DNA from: Anaerolineae bacterium
GTDB taxonomy: Bacteria > Chloroflexota > Anaerolineae > 4572-78 > J111
NCBI GenBank assembly: GCA_023382535.1
Contig: JAHDWA010000022.1
Span: 1 to 64,000 of the forward strand
Reading direction: 5' to 3'
DNA: 64,000 nucleotides
Under the pieces are notes generated by a model. It was given only the letters and a program-made list of their open reading frames with translations, made no database searches and had not been told where the DNA came from. Positions 51,244-60,509 of the stretch are shown here, one piece after another. Made by a program: the position numbers and the translations under genes. Position 1 is the stretch's first letter, and each line of letters begins with the position of its first letter.

Positions 51244-54200
51244 ATGGATTACATCGAACTTCACGCTCATTCCTATTTTAGCCTGTTAGATGGAGCTTCG
51301 TCTCCGGAAGAGCTTGTAGCCAGGGCTGTAGAACTAAAAATGCCGGCTCTTGCCTTGACCGATCATGATGGGCTCTACGGAGCGGTTCGTTTTACCCGAG
51401 CTACTGAGGCTGCTGGGATCCGGCCAATCTTCGGTGCAGAGTTAAGCCTGGCCGATGGTCACCACCTGACCCTGCTCGTGGAAACTGACGCCGGCTGGGC
51501 TAACCTATGTCGGCTAATCAGTCAGGCCCGCCACAATGCCCCGAAAGGTGAGGCGATCTTGCCTCCCGGCGCATTAGCAGGTCATACCGAAGGGTTGATT
51601 GCCTTATCCGGCTGCAGCAAAGGTGAGGTGTCAACCGCCTTACTCCGCCGAGATTATTCTGTCGCCCTACAGGCAGCCATTCATTATCGCGACCTCTTTG
51701 GCCCTGACCACTTCTGGCTAGAACTTCAGCACCGCCTTCAGCCTCAAGATGGCTGGCTGGTGGCAGAATTGGTGGGGCTGGCTAACCAACTTGGGTTGGG
51801 ATACGTCGCTACTAATAATGTCCACTATGCCCGTCGGGCAGGCTATCGTTTGCAAGATATTTTGGTCTGTATCCGTCAGCAGACTACGTTGGACGAGGCC
51901 GGGCCGCTCTTGCGGCCCAACAGCGAATTTTATCTAAAGTCAGCTCGACAATTAGTCCCCCTCTTCGCCGCTTACCCTCAGGCCTTGCGTAACACCCGCC
52001 TCATTGCCGAGCGCTGTCAATTTAAACTTTGTTACGGGTTGCAAACACTGCCTCAGTTTCTTACCCCACCTGGCCTGAGCCCGATAGCCTATTTGCGGCA
52101 ACTATGCCAGGCGGCCAGCCAGACTCGTTACCCCCAGTTTCCCGAGCGCGCCCAGGCACAATTGTCATACGAGCTAGGCGTCATTGAACAAGTTGGGTTA
52201 GCGAACTATTTCCTGATCGTTTGGGACATCGTTCGCTTTGCCAAAGAGCAGGATATTCGCTGCCAGGGGCGAGGTTCAGCGGCAAACTCATTGGTGGCCT
52301 ACCTGTTAGGCATCAGTCCAATCGATCCTCTGACCCATAACCTGGTCTTCGAACGTTTTTTATCTCCCGAACGCCAGACCGTGCCCGACATTGATTTAGA
52401 CTTTGAGACCGAGCGCCGCGAGGAGGTGATCCAATATGTCTATCAGAAATACACAATGGTCCATGCGGCTATGGCTTGTACTTTTATTACTTTCCGCTCC
52501 CGCAGCGCCTTGAGAGACATCGGTAAGGTGTTGGGCCTCTCACCAGAAGTAATGGCTGCCACTACCCAGGCTCTGGAGACGGACGAGCACCCTGAAGCAC
52601 TAACTGAGCTGCTCGACCTGTGCCGGCAACTCAAGGGCTGTCCTCGCCACCTTGGTCTTCACGCCGGAGGCATGGTCGTGACCGGCTCTCCCCTTGTTGA
52701 ATGTATCCCAACGGAACCGGCCAGAATGATAGATCGGGTGGTTGTGCAGTGGGACAAGGAGGCTCTGGAAGAGGCCGGCCTGGTCAAGATCGACTTGCTC
52801 GGGCTGCGGATGCTCTCAGCCATTAGCGAAACCGTAGCTTTGATCTTGAAAAAGAGCGGCGCTGCCCCGAACCTGGAACAGCTCGATTTTACCGACCCTG
52901 AAATTTATCGGATGATCGCCAGTAGCGATACCATCGGCGCCTTTCAGGTCGAATCTCGAGCTCAGACCCAGATGCTGCCCCGGCTACAGCCTCGCTGTTT
53001 CAATGATCTGATCATTGCCATCTCCTTGATCCGGCCCGGGCCGATCCAGGGCAATATGGTGCATCCCTATCTGCGTCGGCGGGCTGGCCTGGAACCTGTC
53101 ACCTATCTCCATCCCAGCCTGGAACCGGTGCTGGCGGAAACCCTCGGCGTTATCTTATTTCAGGAGCAAGTCCTAAAGGTCGCGGCCAGCCTCGCCGGTT
53201 TTTCGCTGGGCCAGGGGGAACAGTTGCGCCGGGCTTTGGGGGCCGAGCGGGTGGAGCAATTCTGTGAAATCTTCCTGGCTGGTGCAGGGGAACGGGGAGT
53301 ATCGCTCGAAGTAGCCGCAGCGGTTTTCGCGCAGTTACGGGCCTTTGGCAGCTACGCCTTCGCTAAAAGCCATGCCGCCGCTTTTGCCGTAGTAGTCTAC
53401 CAATCGGCCTGGCTGAAGCGCTACCATCCGGCGGAATACCTGGTAGGGTTGTTGAATAACCAGCCCATGGGATTCTGGAATCCTGCCATTCTTTTGGGAG
53501 ATGCCCGGCGACACGGCATCAAGGTATTAGGGGTCGATCTTAACCGTAGCCAGGGTCGTTGTACCGTGGATGCGGGCAGAGTCCGACTGGGCTTCAACTA
53601 TGTCACCGGGCTGGGCGAGGCCAGCATCGCTAGACTGGTAAAGGTGAGATCAGCGGGGGTTTTCAGCGGGCTGGTGGACTTCTGCCAGCGCGCTCGACTG
53701 CCGCGGCGATTAATTGAAAATCTGATTTTGTCGGGGGCGATGGATGAGTGGGGACTACCACGCCGCCAACTATTGTGGCAGTTGGGACAATTACAGTATA
53801 CTGAGGAAGAGTTGGACCTGATTTTTCCCGACGACGGAGTAAGCTTACCCCCTCTCTCCCCCGCTGAGGCGGCAGAGTTGGAGCAAACAGTAATGGGGCT
53901 TTCGACCGGCGAGCACGTGATGACGCATTATCGTAGCTGGTTGCGCCGACGGGGGATCTTAGGGAGCCGGGAGGTGACCCAGTGCCCAGCAGAGAAGCGG
54001 GTGCGCGTGGCAGGCCTGCTAGTGGTTCATCAAAGTCCGCCGACTGCTCGAGGTTTTCATTTCTTGACCCTCGAAGACGCGGAGGGCTTGCTGGACGTCA
54101 TCGTCCGACCTCAGATTTATGTTCGTCACCGCCACTTACTCTATACCAATCATCTGTTGATCGTCGAGGGAACGGTCCAGCGAGAGAGTGGAGTGGTCAA

Positions 54201-54249
54201 TGTATTGGCCCAACGAATCGCGCTTCTATCTGCGGTGAATAGTTCATAA
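51244..54249 (+). CDS. dnaE2: Error-prone DNA polymerase DnaE2
   Basis: About 1001 residues of a C-family polymerase. The N-terminal PHP domain opens YIELHAHSYFSLLDGAS; the palm has QGRGSAANSLVAYLLGI and the catalytic acidic motif VPDIDLDFE; LIRPGPIQG and SYAFAKSHAAAFAVV follow, and an OB-fold lies at the C-terminus. Length and the SOS operon place it as DnaE2, which copies past lesions during the SOS response, and not as the replicative DnaE. Homologues begin at the YIELH segment, so I chose ATG 51244; an ATG at 51181 is possible. The 60 bases before it are a CT-rich repeat (ccctctactccc...). Confidence 0.9.
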   Translation: MDYIELHAHSYFSLLDGASSPEELVARAVELKMPALALTDHDGLYGAVRFTRATEAAGIRPIFGAELSLADGHHLTLLVETDAGWANLCRLISQARHNAPKGEAILPPGALAGHTEGLIALSGCSKGEVSTALLRRDYSVALQAAIHYRDLFGPDHFWLELQHRLQPQDGWLVAELVGLANQLGLGYVATNNVHYARRAGYRLQDILVCIRQQTTLDEAGPLLRPNSEFYLKSARQLVPLFAAYPQALRNTRLIAERCQFKLCYGLQTLPQFLTPPGLSPIAYLRQLCQAASQTRYPQFPERAQAQLSYELGVIEQVGLANYFLIVWDIVRFAKEQDIRCQGRGSAANSLVAYLLGISPIDPLTHNLVFERFLSPERQTVPDIDLDFETERREEVIQYVYQKYTMVHAAMACTFITFRSRSALRDIGKVLGLSPEVMAATTQALETDEHPEALTELLDLCRQLKGCPRHLGLHAGGMVVTGSPLVECIPTEPARMIDRVVVQWDKEALEEAGLVKIDLLGLRMLSAISETVALILKKSGAAPNLEQLDFTDPEIYRMIASSDTIGAFQVESRAQTQMLPRLQPRCFNDLIIAISLIRPGPIQGNMVHPYLRRRAGLEPVTYLHPSLEPVLAETLGVILFQEQVLKVAASLAGFSLGQGEQLRRALGAERVEQFCEIFLAGAGERGVSLEVAAAVFAQLRAFGSYAFAKSHAAAFAVVVYQSAWLKRYHPAEYLVGLLNNQPMGFWNPAILLGDARRHGIKVLGVDLNRSQGRCTVDAGRVRLGFNYVTGLGEASIARLVKVRSAGVFSGLVDFCQRARLPRRLIENLILSGAMDEWGLPRRQLLWQLGQLQYTEEELDLIFPDDGVSLPPLSPAEAAELEQTVMGLSTGEHVMTHYRSWLRRRGILGSREVTQCPAEKRVRVAGLLVVHQSPPTARGFHFLTLEDAEGLLDVIVRPQIYVRHRHLLYTNHLLIVEGTVQRESGVVNVLAQRIALLSAVNSS

Positions 54250-54896
54250 TCAGGTGTAATCTCTGTATCGTGGTCTCTTATAATTTAACGGTTTCTTCTC
54301 AGCTTCAATATTGCCCCACGTCACCATAATGGGGGTAACTTTATAAAATCGAAAAATCAAATAAATGAGGGAACTTTCTGGAATGGATAAGATCGTTACA
54401 CGCATTGCCGAAACAACGGGAGTAGGGCTAAAATTTTTCCGTCCTGTTGTTCCCTCAAATTTACAATTGTTGCCCGTTTTTACTAATCGAGAGACTAAGG
54501 GGGGCACTCATTTCATTAAGATGACTTTAGCTGCTCAGGCAAGGTTGCGGAAAATAGTACCAGGATCCTCAACCGGAAAAAGAAGTGCTTGAGCAGTCTA
54601 AACCCGCATAGGCTTTTGATCAGGTTGCTTTAGCTAATCGCCTGTATTATACTTTGCGACGGGGATACGATGTTTTTTATTCCTTCGGTGCGCTGAAGGT
54701 GGACCAGACATGATCAGTCGAGTTCAACTTGAGCCGGTTATTATCCCTACGTGAGCTGAGTGAGCCATTCCACAGGCAGTTGGTTGCGATTGTCGAGCTA
54801 ATTGCCTCCGCTGTCGGGAGTGAACCATTTACCACGGAGATAGCGTCGTGGATGCTTTTTTACGTCACTTTGCGGATGAACCAATGGAGCTGAGTT
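54250..54896. other. Intergenic region with short unassigned frames
   Basis: About 650 bases. A 75-codon frame at 54365-54592 (its inner start MDKIVTRIAETTGVGLK at 54383) has only a weak ribosome binding site and no recognisable family. A second short stretch near 54615-54713 could encode DQVALANRLYYTLRRGYD, again unassigned. Both may be gene debris. Confidence 0.35.
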
Positions 54897-55181
54897 GTGT
54901 CAGATGTGAACCAGATTGCTTTAGAATTTGCCCGTTTTGTCTTGCAGGATCAACCGGCTGATGCCGATTTCCTGAAAATTTATGACGCCATGAGTCGAGC
55001 GGCGACAGGGCGAACCTTCCGCAACCTCGGCCATCAAGAACTGGCTCAATTAGGCATTTCCTTTTCTCTTCTGGGTACCCAAGACCTGGAAATCCTCATT
55101 AACGAAGCTCGGAAATCTCTAACTACCACCCTTCCCCCCCGGCAAGCCCGGATTCGGCCCAGAGCCACTCTTGATCAATAA
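54897..55181 (+). CDS. Small hypothetical protein
   Basis: A 94-residue acidic helical protein (VNQIALEFARFVLQDQPAD, then HQELAQLGISFSLLGTQDLEILI) starting with GTG; GGAG lies 7 bases upstream. Pro/Arg-rich C-terminal tail. No known motif. It stands alone and the start is uncertain. Confidence 0.45.
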   Translation: MSDVNQIALEFARFVLQDQPADADFLKIYDAMSRAATGRTFRNLGHQELAQLGISFSLLGTQDLEILINEARKSLTTTLPPRQARIRPRATLDQ

Positions 55182-55360
55182 CCAAAAGCCCCTACAGAAT
55201 TTGGTCTTCCGCCAGCGCAACCGATATCTCATTTATTTTGGTCAGTAAGATCTGGGCGCTAATGGCATTTGATAATCAAATGCCATAAGACTTTTTAACA
55301 GTTTCAATATGATTCAGAATAAACATAATCGGTTAATCAATTGAGAGGCAGGTGAAAACA

Positions 55361-56638
55361 ATGACGCTTGAAACCGTTTTTACTATGGATACGTCCAGTA
55401 TCAAATTCGGCCCCGGCGCTACCCGTGAAATTGGCTACGATATGAAACAGTTTGGCGCCCACCGGGTCATGGTCGTGACCGATCCCAACCTGGCTCAAAC
55501 AGAGGCAGTGGCCATAACCCTCGCAGCCTTACGGGCGGAGGGCATTGACGCGGTTCTGTTCGACCGGGTCCGCGTCGAACCAACCGATGTCTCTTTTAAG
55601 GAAGCGATCCGATTTGCTACCGAGGGGCAGTTCGACGGCTATGTGGCCGTCGGGGGCGGTTCCAGTATGGACACGGCCAAAGCGGCCAATTTATACGCTA
55701 CCTACCCGGCTGATTTCCTGACCTATGTCAACCCTCCGATTGGTCAGGGACGTCCTGTGCCAGGACGCCTGAAACCATTGATTGCCGTGCCAACCACGGC
55801 TGGCACGGGCAGCGAAACGACCGGGGTGGCGATCTTTGATTTTCTGGAAATGCACGCCAAAACCGGGATTGCCCATCGCGCTCTCCGTCCGGTGATGGGG
55901 ATCATTGATCCTGACAACACCCGTACTCTGCCCAAGATGGTGGCTGCTTGCAGTGGACTGGACGTGCTCAGCCATGCCCTGGAGTCGATGACGGCGCTGC
56001 CCTACGACCAGCGAACCGCGCCCGAACAGCTCAGCCTGCGGCCGGCCTATCAGGGCTCAAATCCCATTAGCGATGTCTGGGCCGCACGAGCCATCGAAAT
56101 CGTTGCCCAATACCTAATCCGGGCCACTGACGATCCTGAAGATGATGAGGCGCGGGGGCAGATGCTTTTGGCGGCTGCTTTTGCCGGTGTTGGCTTTGGT
56201 AACGCCGGGGTGCATCTGCCGCACGGAATGTCCTACCCTGTCTCTGGGATGGGACGTGATTTCAAACCTGAAGGATATATATCTGATCATCCGCTCATTC
56301 CACACGGGATGTCAGTCATCTTGAATGCGCCGGCAGTCTTCAGGTTTACCGCGCCGGCAAACCCACAACGCCATCTGGATGCAGCTAAGTTAATGGGGGT
56401 AGACGTTTCCAACGCTGACCTCGGCGATGCCGGCGAATTGCTGGCCGGGGCGATTATTGATTTAATGCGCCAGACCGGGATGCCCAATGGGTTGAGTGCG
56501 GTCGGTTTTGGGCCAGAGGATGTGGATCAGTTAGTGGTCGGAACGCTGCCCCAGCATCGCGTAACCAAGCTGTCCCCTCGCCTGGCCAGTGGTGAGGATC
56601 TCAAGCAGCTTTTTCTTGATTCGTTAACCTGTTGGTAA
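55361..56638 (+). CDS. Iron-containing alcohol dehydrogenase, hydroxyacid-oxoacid transhydrogenase-like
   Basis: About 425 residues of the Fe-ADH fold: IKFGPGATREIG at the start, the nucleotide loop VGGGSSMDTAKAANL, VPTTAGTGSETTGVAIFD, metal-ligand region SGLDVLSHALES and LPHGMSYPVSG, with SDHPLIPHGMSV. The PVPGRLKPLIAVPTTAG segment and overall length fit the ADHFE1/HOT subgroup, which transfers hydride between 4-hydroxybutyrate-type acids and 2-oxoglutarate. ATG 55361 has GAGGCAGG upstream; a GTG at 55352 is possible. Neighbours give no pathway context. Confidence 0.82.
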   Translation: MTLETVFTMDTSSIKFGPGATREIGYDMKQFGAHRVMVVTDPNLAQTEAVAITLAALRAEGIDAVLFDRVRVEPTDVSFKEAIRFATEGQFDGYVAVGGGSSMDTAKAANLYATYPADFLTYVNPPIGQGRPVPGRLKPLIAVPTTAGTGSETTGVAIFDFLEMHAKTGIAHRALRPVMGIIDPDNTRTLPKMVAACSGLDVLSHALESMTALPYDQRTAPEQLSLRPAYQGSNPISDVWAARAIEIVAQYLIRATDDPEDDEARGQMLLAAAFAGVGFGNAGVHLPHGMSYPVSGMGRDFKPEGYISDHPLIPHGMSVILNAPAVFRFTAPANPQRHLDAAKLMGVDVSNADLGDAGELLAGAIIDLMRQTGMPNGLSAVGFGPEDVDQLVVGTLPQHRVTKLSPRLASGEDLKQLFLDSLTCW

Positions 56639-56670
56639 TTAAGGGTATTGAAAAGTACAGGAGGATAACT

Positions 56671-57192
56671 GTGGCCGAAACACCCGGAAAAAGCGAGCTG
56701 CTGGCACAGATCGAGCGCGAGCGGCTCTTTTGGGAGCAGCTTGTGGCAGAAGTGGGCGAGGCGCATATGCTAGAGCCTGGGGCCACCGGCGACTGGACCT
56801 TCAAGGATGTGGTCGCGCACCTGAACGGCTGGCGCCGCAAGACCCTGGCCCGCCTGGATGCCGCCCGATCTGATGGGACGCCCCCACCTCCACCCTGGCC
56901 TGCCCACTTCAATGAAGAGGCTGACGTCGAGGAGATCAATGCCTGGCTCTATCAGGCCCATCGCGACCGCCCTCTCCAAGAGGTGCTTGACGAGTACCAG
57001 CGCTCCTTCTCAGCCATGCGCGATGTGGTGAGCGCGCTCTCGGAGCGTGACCTGACCGAGCCGGGACGTTATGACTGGCTGGAGGGCGAGCCGCTGGCGA
57101 CTGTGCTGACGGCCTCGTTCGGACATCTCCACGAGGAGCACGAGCCAGCGCTGCGGGACTGGCTCGACCAGCGCCCGCCCGGCCATGCCTGA
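56671..57192 (+). CDS. ClbS/DfsB-family four-helix protein (DinB-like fold)
   Basis: About 173 residues from GTG 56671, preceded by AGGAGGATAACT. Features of the family are WEQLVAEVGEAHM, GDWTFKDVVAHLNGWRR with a metal-type His, and FGHLHEEHEPALRDWL near the end. The fold is that of DinB/YfiT thiol-dependent enzymes; ClbS hydrolyses a genotoxin, but most members have no known substrate. It lies 32 bases after the dehydrogenase gene and may be co-transcribed with it. Confidence 0.7.
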   Translation: MAETPGKSELLAQIERERLFWEQLVAEVGEAHMLEPGATGDWTFKDVVAHLNGWRRKTLARLDAARSDGTPPPPPWPAHFNEEADVEEINAWLYQAHRDRPLQEVLDEYQRSFSAMRDVVSALSERDLTEPGRYDWLEGEPLATVLTASFGHLHEEHEPALRDWLDQRPPGHA

Positions 57193-57230
57193 AGGCCGGC
57201 TATCCGTCATACCGCTGACCTGCTGCGTGA

Positions 57231-57662
57231 TGGGCTTGGGGTGAACTTGGAGACCATTCACGTGCGGAGGAATTCTACAGACGCAGTCTGGACACCAATC
57301 GCGAGATCAATAATCCCGAAGGTGTGATCATTACACTTCATCAGCTGGCCGCACTGGCGCAGGATCGAGGCGATTACAAGCGAGCGCGGATGTTGTTTGC
57401 CAAGACATTTGTAATCGAGGAACAGATAGGTAGTCGGGTGGATGCGGCACACACAGCCGCCCAATGGTTGAGATTAGAGTGGAGCGTTGACAACTTAATC
57501 GAGGCGTATCGCTTAATGCACCAGGTATTGTCACTTCTCGATGACCTAGATGCACCAGAGCTAAATAGAATGGTAAAGCGTGACATTCAGGAAATTGAAG
57601 CTGAAATGAATCGGCCCCCATTGGTCCATCGCCTGAAAGCATGGTGGGACAAACTGCGATAG
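57231..57662 (+). pseudogene. TPR-protein C-terminal remnant
   Basis: One frame reads WGELGDHSRAEEFYRRSLDTN, VIITLHQLAALAQDRGDYKRAR and two further helical pairs to KAWWDKLR. These are tetratricopeptide repeats (A/G-D-x-x-x-A-x-x-x-Y/L-x-x-x-L). The frame begins without a start codon or ribosome binding site, within the third of a TPR, so the N-terminal part of the gene is gone. The TPR tails of large regulators and ATPases end this way. Confidence 0.55.
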
Positions 57663-58090
57663 TACCGAGCGATTGACACCATACCATCTGTTATCACTTA
57701 GTTTCAGTAGCGTCAGTTGAAAGCAATCAAATTCTGACTGGCCTTGATCTGGGATAATCCTGATGATTATGCGCTGTTCGAGGATGATATTGCCAATGTC
57801 TTTCGATCAACTGAGCGGACATACGATAAGAAATAGTCTGCCCCTGACCAAGTTAAAAATTTCGCTCATCGCCCAGTCTGAATCTGCTGCCACACGAAAA
57901 TGGATACATCTTGGATATCTCGGAGTTCTATCAGGTGCTATATATTTCGCCGGTTTGGCTTTTCTACCATTAACCACAATCTATCTACCGGCTACTTTGA
58001 GGCGTCCCGGAATTCCACTTTTCGCGCTGCTCTGGCCAAAGCTTACTGGCTCCTATCACAACTCCTGACCTCATACCTGTTCCACCAAAC
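57663..58090. other. Intergenic region downstream of the second TnpB
   Basis: About 430 bases. A short frame near 57745-57836 reads LIWDNPDDYALFEDDIANVF and may be a gene stump, but I cannot name its family. The end of the TnpB element's guide RNA and its target flank are expected at the right part of this stretch (58040-58090). Confidence 0.35.
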
Positions 58091-59770
58091 CTACACAAAA
58101 CTACCATGCAGGTTTAGCTCCGCTCCTTGTCTTGGAGACGGCAGTTTCGCTCTTGGCCGGCGTGACTGGTTGACCTTTCCCCCATCCATCAGGGGTTTAG
58201 CAGTCACGTGACTCAAGTCTGGCCCAGGAACAGTAGCCGGTATCTCAATCCCGACTTCAGCCAGCACGGCCAGGTTGGCCTGACTAAGGGGGAAATCGAA
58301 GTCCCAGCTTTCCAAGCGGCGACGAAACCTGCTTAACAGGAGGGCCTTGACCTGCTCTTTGGGCATCCAGGAGGCTAACTCAGGATCAAGTCCGAACTCC
58401 AACAGGTTCCATGCGGCCACGCTATCACTCGCACCACCGTGCTGACAGAAGAGACACTTAAAGACATCTCCCTTGCGGTTTCGCGGATGGATAAAGCCGC
58501 ATTCGGGACATCTTTGGCTGGAGTAGGCGGGCGTGGTCTGCTGACGCTGGGAACGTCCCAGCGATGCCTTGAACTGTAAACGGTCTTTAATCAGACCGTG
58601 GGTCCACAAACTGACCAGGCGGCTGAGCCGTTTGCTCTTGAACTTGCCGCCCAGATTGCGGAGGTTTTCGTGAATGATCAACTGCGGCTGTTTGGTTTGC
58701 CAGAGCTGGTTCATCGCGGTATTGATGACGCGGCCCAGGTTGGCCCGCATCTTGCGCCGTTGGCGGCGCTGTTTCTTTTTACCCAGGTTGAATTTGTGAA
58801 GGCGATGGGCTTTGGCTCGGCGGTGTTGCTGGCGAGCCTTTTTCTTGACCGCGTACAACTTGTTGCGGCTGCGCCCGCTGCGGTGCAGAGCCTCGGAATC
58901 TTGACTCAAAATCTGGCCAAAGCCTTCGCCCCAGGTGTCACCTTCCGAATCGGTCATCACCTCGGTCACCCCAAAATCTACCGCCAGCGGGGTGCCCTCG
59001 GCCGGCTGACCGGTCTTGAGATCAATCGCCCGGTGAACCTCAACCCGCTGCTTCTCAAAGTCCAGTACGATCCGCAGGTTGCCTTCAATTTTCCCCCGCC
59101 CGGTCAAGGGAATGACCAGGCGTTGGCGGGGAACTTGGGTCATCACTTCCAGGAACTGCCGTCCGTCGGTCTCGATCAGTTTGTACATCTGGGCATCCAG
59201 AGCCAAGCTCCGGGTGATTTTGACCCGGGGCAATCGGCCTCGCCCCCGCTGAATAATTCGCCGCAGGTAATTGACGGCTCGATGTAGTTCTGAGAGGGTC
59301 AGGCTGAAATGGGTGGGGACCGGCGCACGACCGCTCACCAGTTCAGCCATCCGTTGGGCAGAGGTCAATATCCAGAAAGCATAATGGGCCTGGGCCTCGT
59401 TAAACCGTCCAGAGTTCTTCTGGGCCATCACCAGCGGCTGGAGTGCTTCGGCCAGGCGCAGCCATTCCCGGTCCACTGTCTCAAAGGCGTCTTTGAGGCT
59501 CATCTTCCACATCCGGGCTTGCAGGCCGGTCGGGCTGGTGTAGTCTTGATCGACCAGCAGATCCCGGGCTTCTTCGTGATCTTCGTATTGGCAAAAAAGA
59601 GGGGAGGGCCCAAAGGCTTCCAGAAAGATGTCTTTCTGGCGGGCATACGCCTGAGTCAAGGCCACCAGGGTGCGCCACTTGCCCGGATTAAGCGGGCGGC
59701 TGTAGCGTTTGATGGTCCGCTTCTCTTTACTCGACTGGCGTCGAGGCCGTTTGCTGTATTTCTTCGCCAT
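58091..59770 (-). CDS. tnpB: Large TnpB-type RNA-guided nuclease (IS1341-like, no tnpA)
   Basis: About 559 residues, longer than the usual 350-450 of TnpB. RuvC-I Asp in PLAVDFGVTE (about residue 265), RuvC-II Glu in LIIHENLRNL (about 368), zinc ribbon CPECG...CLFC (about 421-442) and RuvC-III Asp in GASDSVAAWNLL (about 449) are all intact. An extra N-terminal region and about 100 residues after RuvC-III are unusual; the latter overlap the place where the guide RNA is normally encoded. I chose ATG 59770; a TTG at 59779 is possible. An SOS-type box lies 15 bases upstream. Confidence 0.85.
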   Translation of the reverse strand: MAKKYSKRPRRQSSKEKRTIKRYSRPLNPGKWRTLVALTQAYARQKDIFLEAFGPSPLFCQYEDHEEARDLLVDQDYTSPTGLQARMWKMSLKDAFETVDREWLRLAEALQPLVMAQKNSGRFNEAQAHYAFWILTSAQRMAELVSGRAPVPTHFSLTLSELHRAVNYLRRIIQRGRGRLPRVKITRSLALDAQMYKLIETDGRQFLEVMTQVPRQRLVIPLTGRGKIEGNLRIVLDFEKQRVEVHRAIDLKTGQPAEGTPLAVDFGVTEVMTDSEGDTWGEGFGQILSQDSEALHRSGRSRNKLYAVKKKARQQHRRAKAHRLHKFNLGKKKQRRQRRKMRANLGRVINTAMNQLWQTKQPQLIIHENLRNLGGKFKSKRLSRLVSLWTHGLIKDRLQFKASLGRSQRQQTTPAYSSQRCPECGFIHPRNRKGDVFKCLFCQHGGASDSVAAWNLLEFGLDPELASWMPKEQVKALLLSRFRRRLESWDFDFPLSQANLAVLAEVGIEIPATVPGPDLSHVTAKPLMDGGKVNQSRRPRAKLPSPRQGAELNLHGSFV

Positions 59771-59784
59771 TGATCCCAATTATA

Positions 59785-59796
59785 GAACGAATGTTC
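59785..59796 (-). promoter_or_regulatory. LexA-type box GAAC-N4-GTTC before the large tnpB
   Basis: On the minus strand the sequence is GGAACATTCGTTCTATAAT: a perfect GAAC-N4-GTTC core running straight into TATAAT, which can serve as a -10 element. The start codon follows about 15 bases downstream of the core. LexA bound here would cover the promoter. Confidence 0.6.
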
Positions 59797-59885
59797 CGCT
59801 TCGTCAACTCGAATCCTTGCTTTTGTTAAGCCATCAATCCTCACTACTTTGCTGATGAGAGAATTTGAGAGGAGATTTGTGTAGG

Positions 59886-60497
59886 TTATGATAGATTTTT
59901 ATTCAACTGTTGAACCTCCTCGACGGGATAAAACAGTCCCCCAAGCGCTCCGCACACCCCCGCAATCAAAGAACCGATGACTCCATACATGACCATTGCA
60001 CCCAACACCCGTCCCGCCAAAGTGATGATCTCCACAGTAAGCCCATAACCTTCCAGGAACTCCAATTGTTCAAGAGTGAACTGACCGACTACCCCATGGC
60101 CGAATTCCGGCATGTATACCCCTATGGCAGCCATTATCATCGCCACAATACCCCCAAAAATGCCAACCCAATAACCGGCCATCCAGCCTAACTGAGTGCT
60201 TTGCAAGTTATTTTTCAGGCAATCTTCGGCATCAATACAGGCCAGTAATCCCGTACAAATACAAACCATCAGAAACCCAGGGACTACCAAAATAGCTAAG
60301 GACAGGGAAGGCAAGTTATCCGCTGGAGGAATAAGTCCAAGTAAGGTCAAAATGAGCACACCGAAGCTACCAACCCAGCTTGTCCGGAGGCTATAGGCGA
60401 CCATAGAATGTGAAGGTGACGTATTTTTGCGCTGACATGAGTGATGAGTTATTTCAGTCATGTGAGCCTGAACGCGTGTTTGGATCATTGAGGCCAT
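59886..60497 (-). CDS. Hypothetical membrane protein
   Basis: A 203-residue protein with three to four hydrophobic segments (around FGVLILTLLGLI, LAILVVPGFLMVCICTGLLACI, YWVGIFGGIVAMIMAAIGVYM and AGRVLGAMVMYGVIGSLIAGVCGALGGLF). The first 40 residues are polar and Ser/His-rich. GGAGGG precedes the ATG, and it starts 12 bases after the sigma-factor stop, so the two genes are co-transcribed. No family recognised; the repeated Gly-rich helices suggest a small-molecule or channel-like membrane protein. Confidence 0.6.
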   Translation of the reverse strand: MASMIQTRVQAHMTEITHHSCQRKNTSPSHSMVAYSLRTSWVGSFGVLILTLLGLIPPADNLPSLSLAILVVPGFLMVCICTGLLACIDAEDCLKNNLQSTQLGWMAGYWVGIFGGIVAMIMAAIGVYMPEFGHGVVGQFTLEQLEFLEGYGLTVEIITLAGRVLGAMVMYGVIGSLIAGVCGALGGLFYPVEEVQQLNKNLS

Positions 60498-60509
60498 TTT
60501 ATCCCTCCG

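Noticed and set aside
54365..54592. 75-codon frame after dnaE2
   Set aside because: Weak start context and no family; described only as part of the intergenic region.
57763..58068. 101-codon frame with a hydrophobic segment
   Set aside because: No ribosome binding site and no conserved pattern; another frame over part of it looks more protein-like, so neither is secure.
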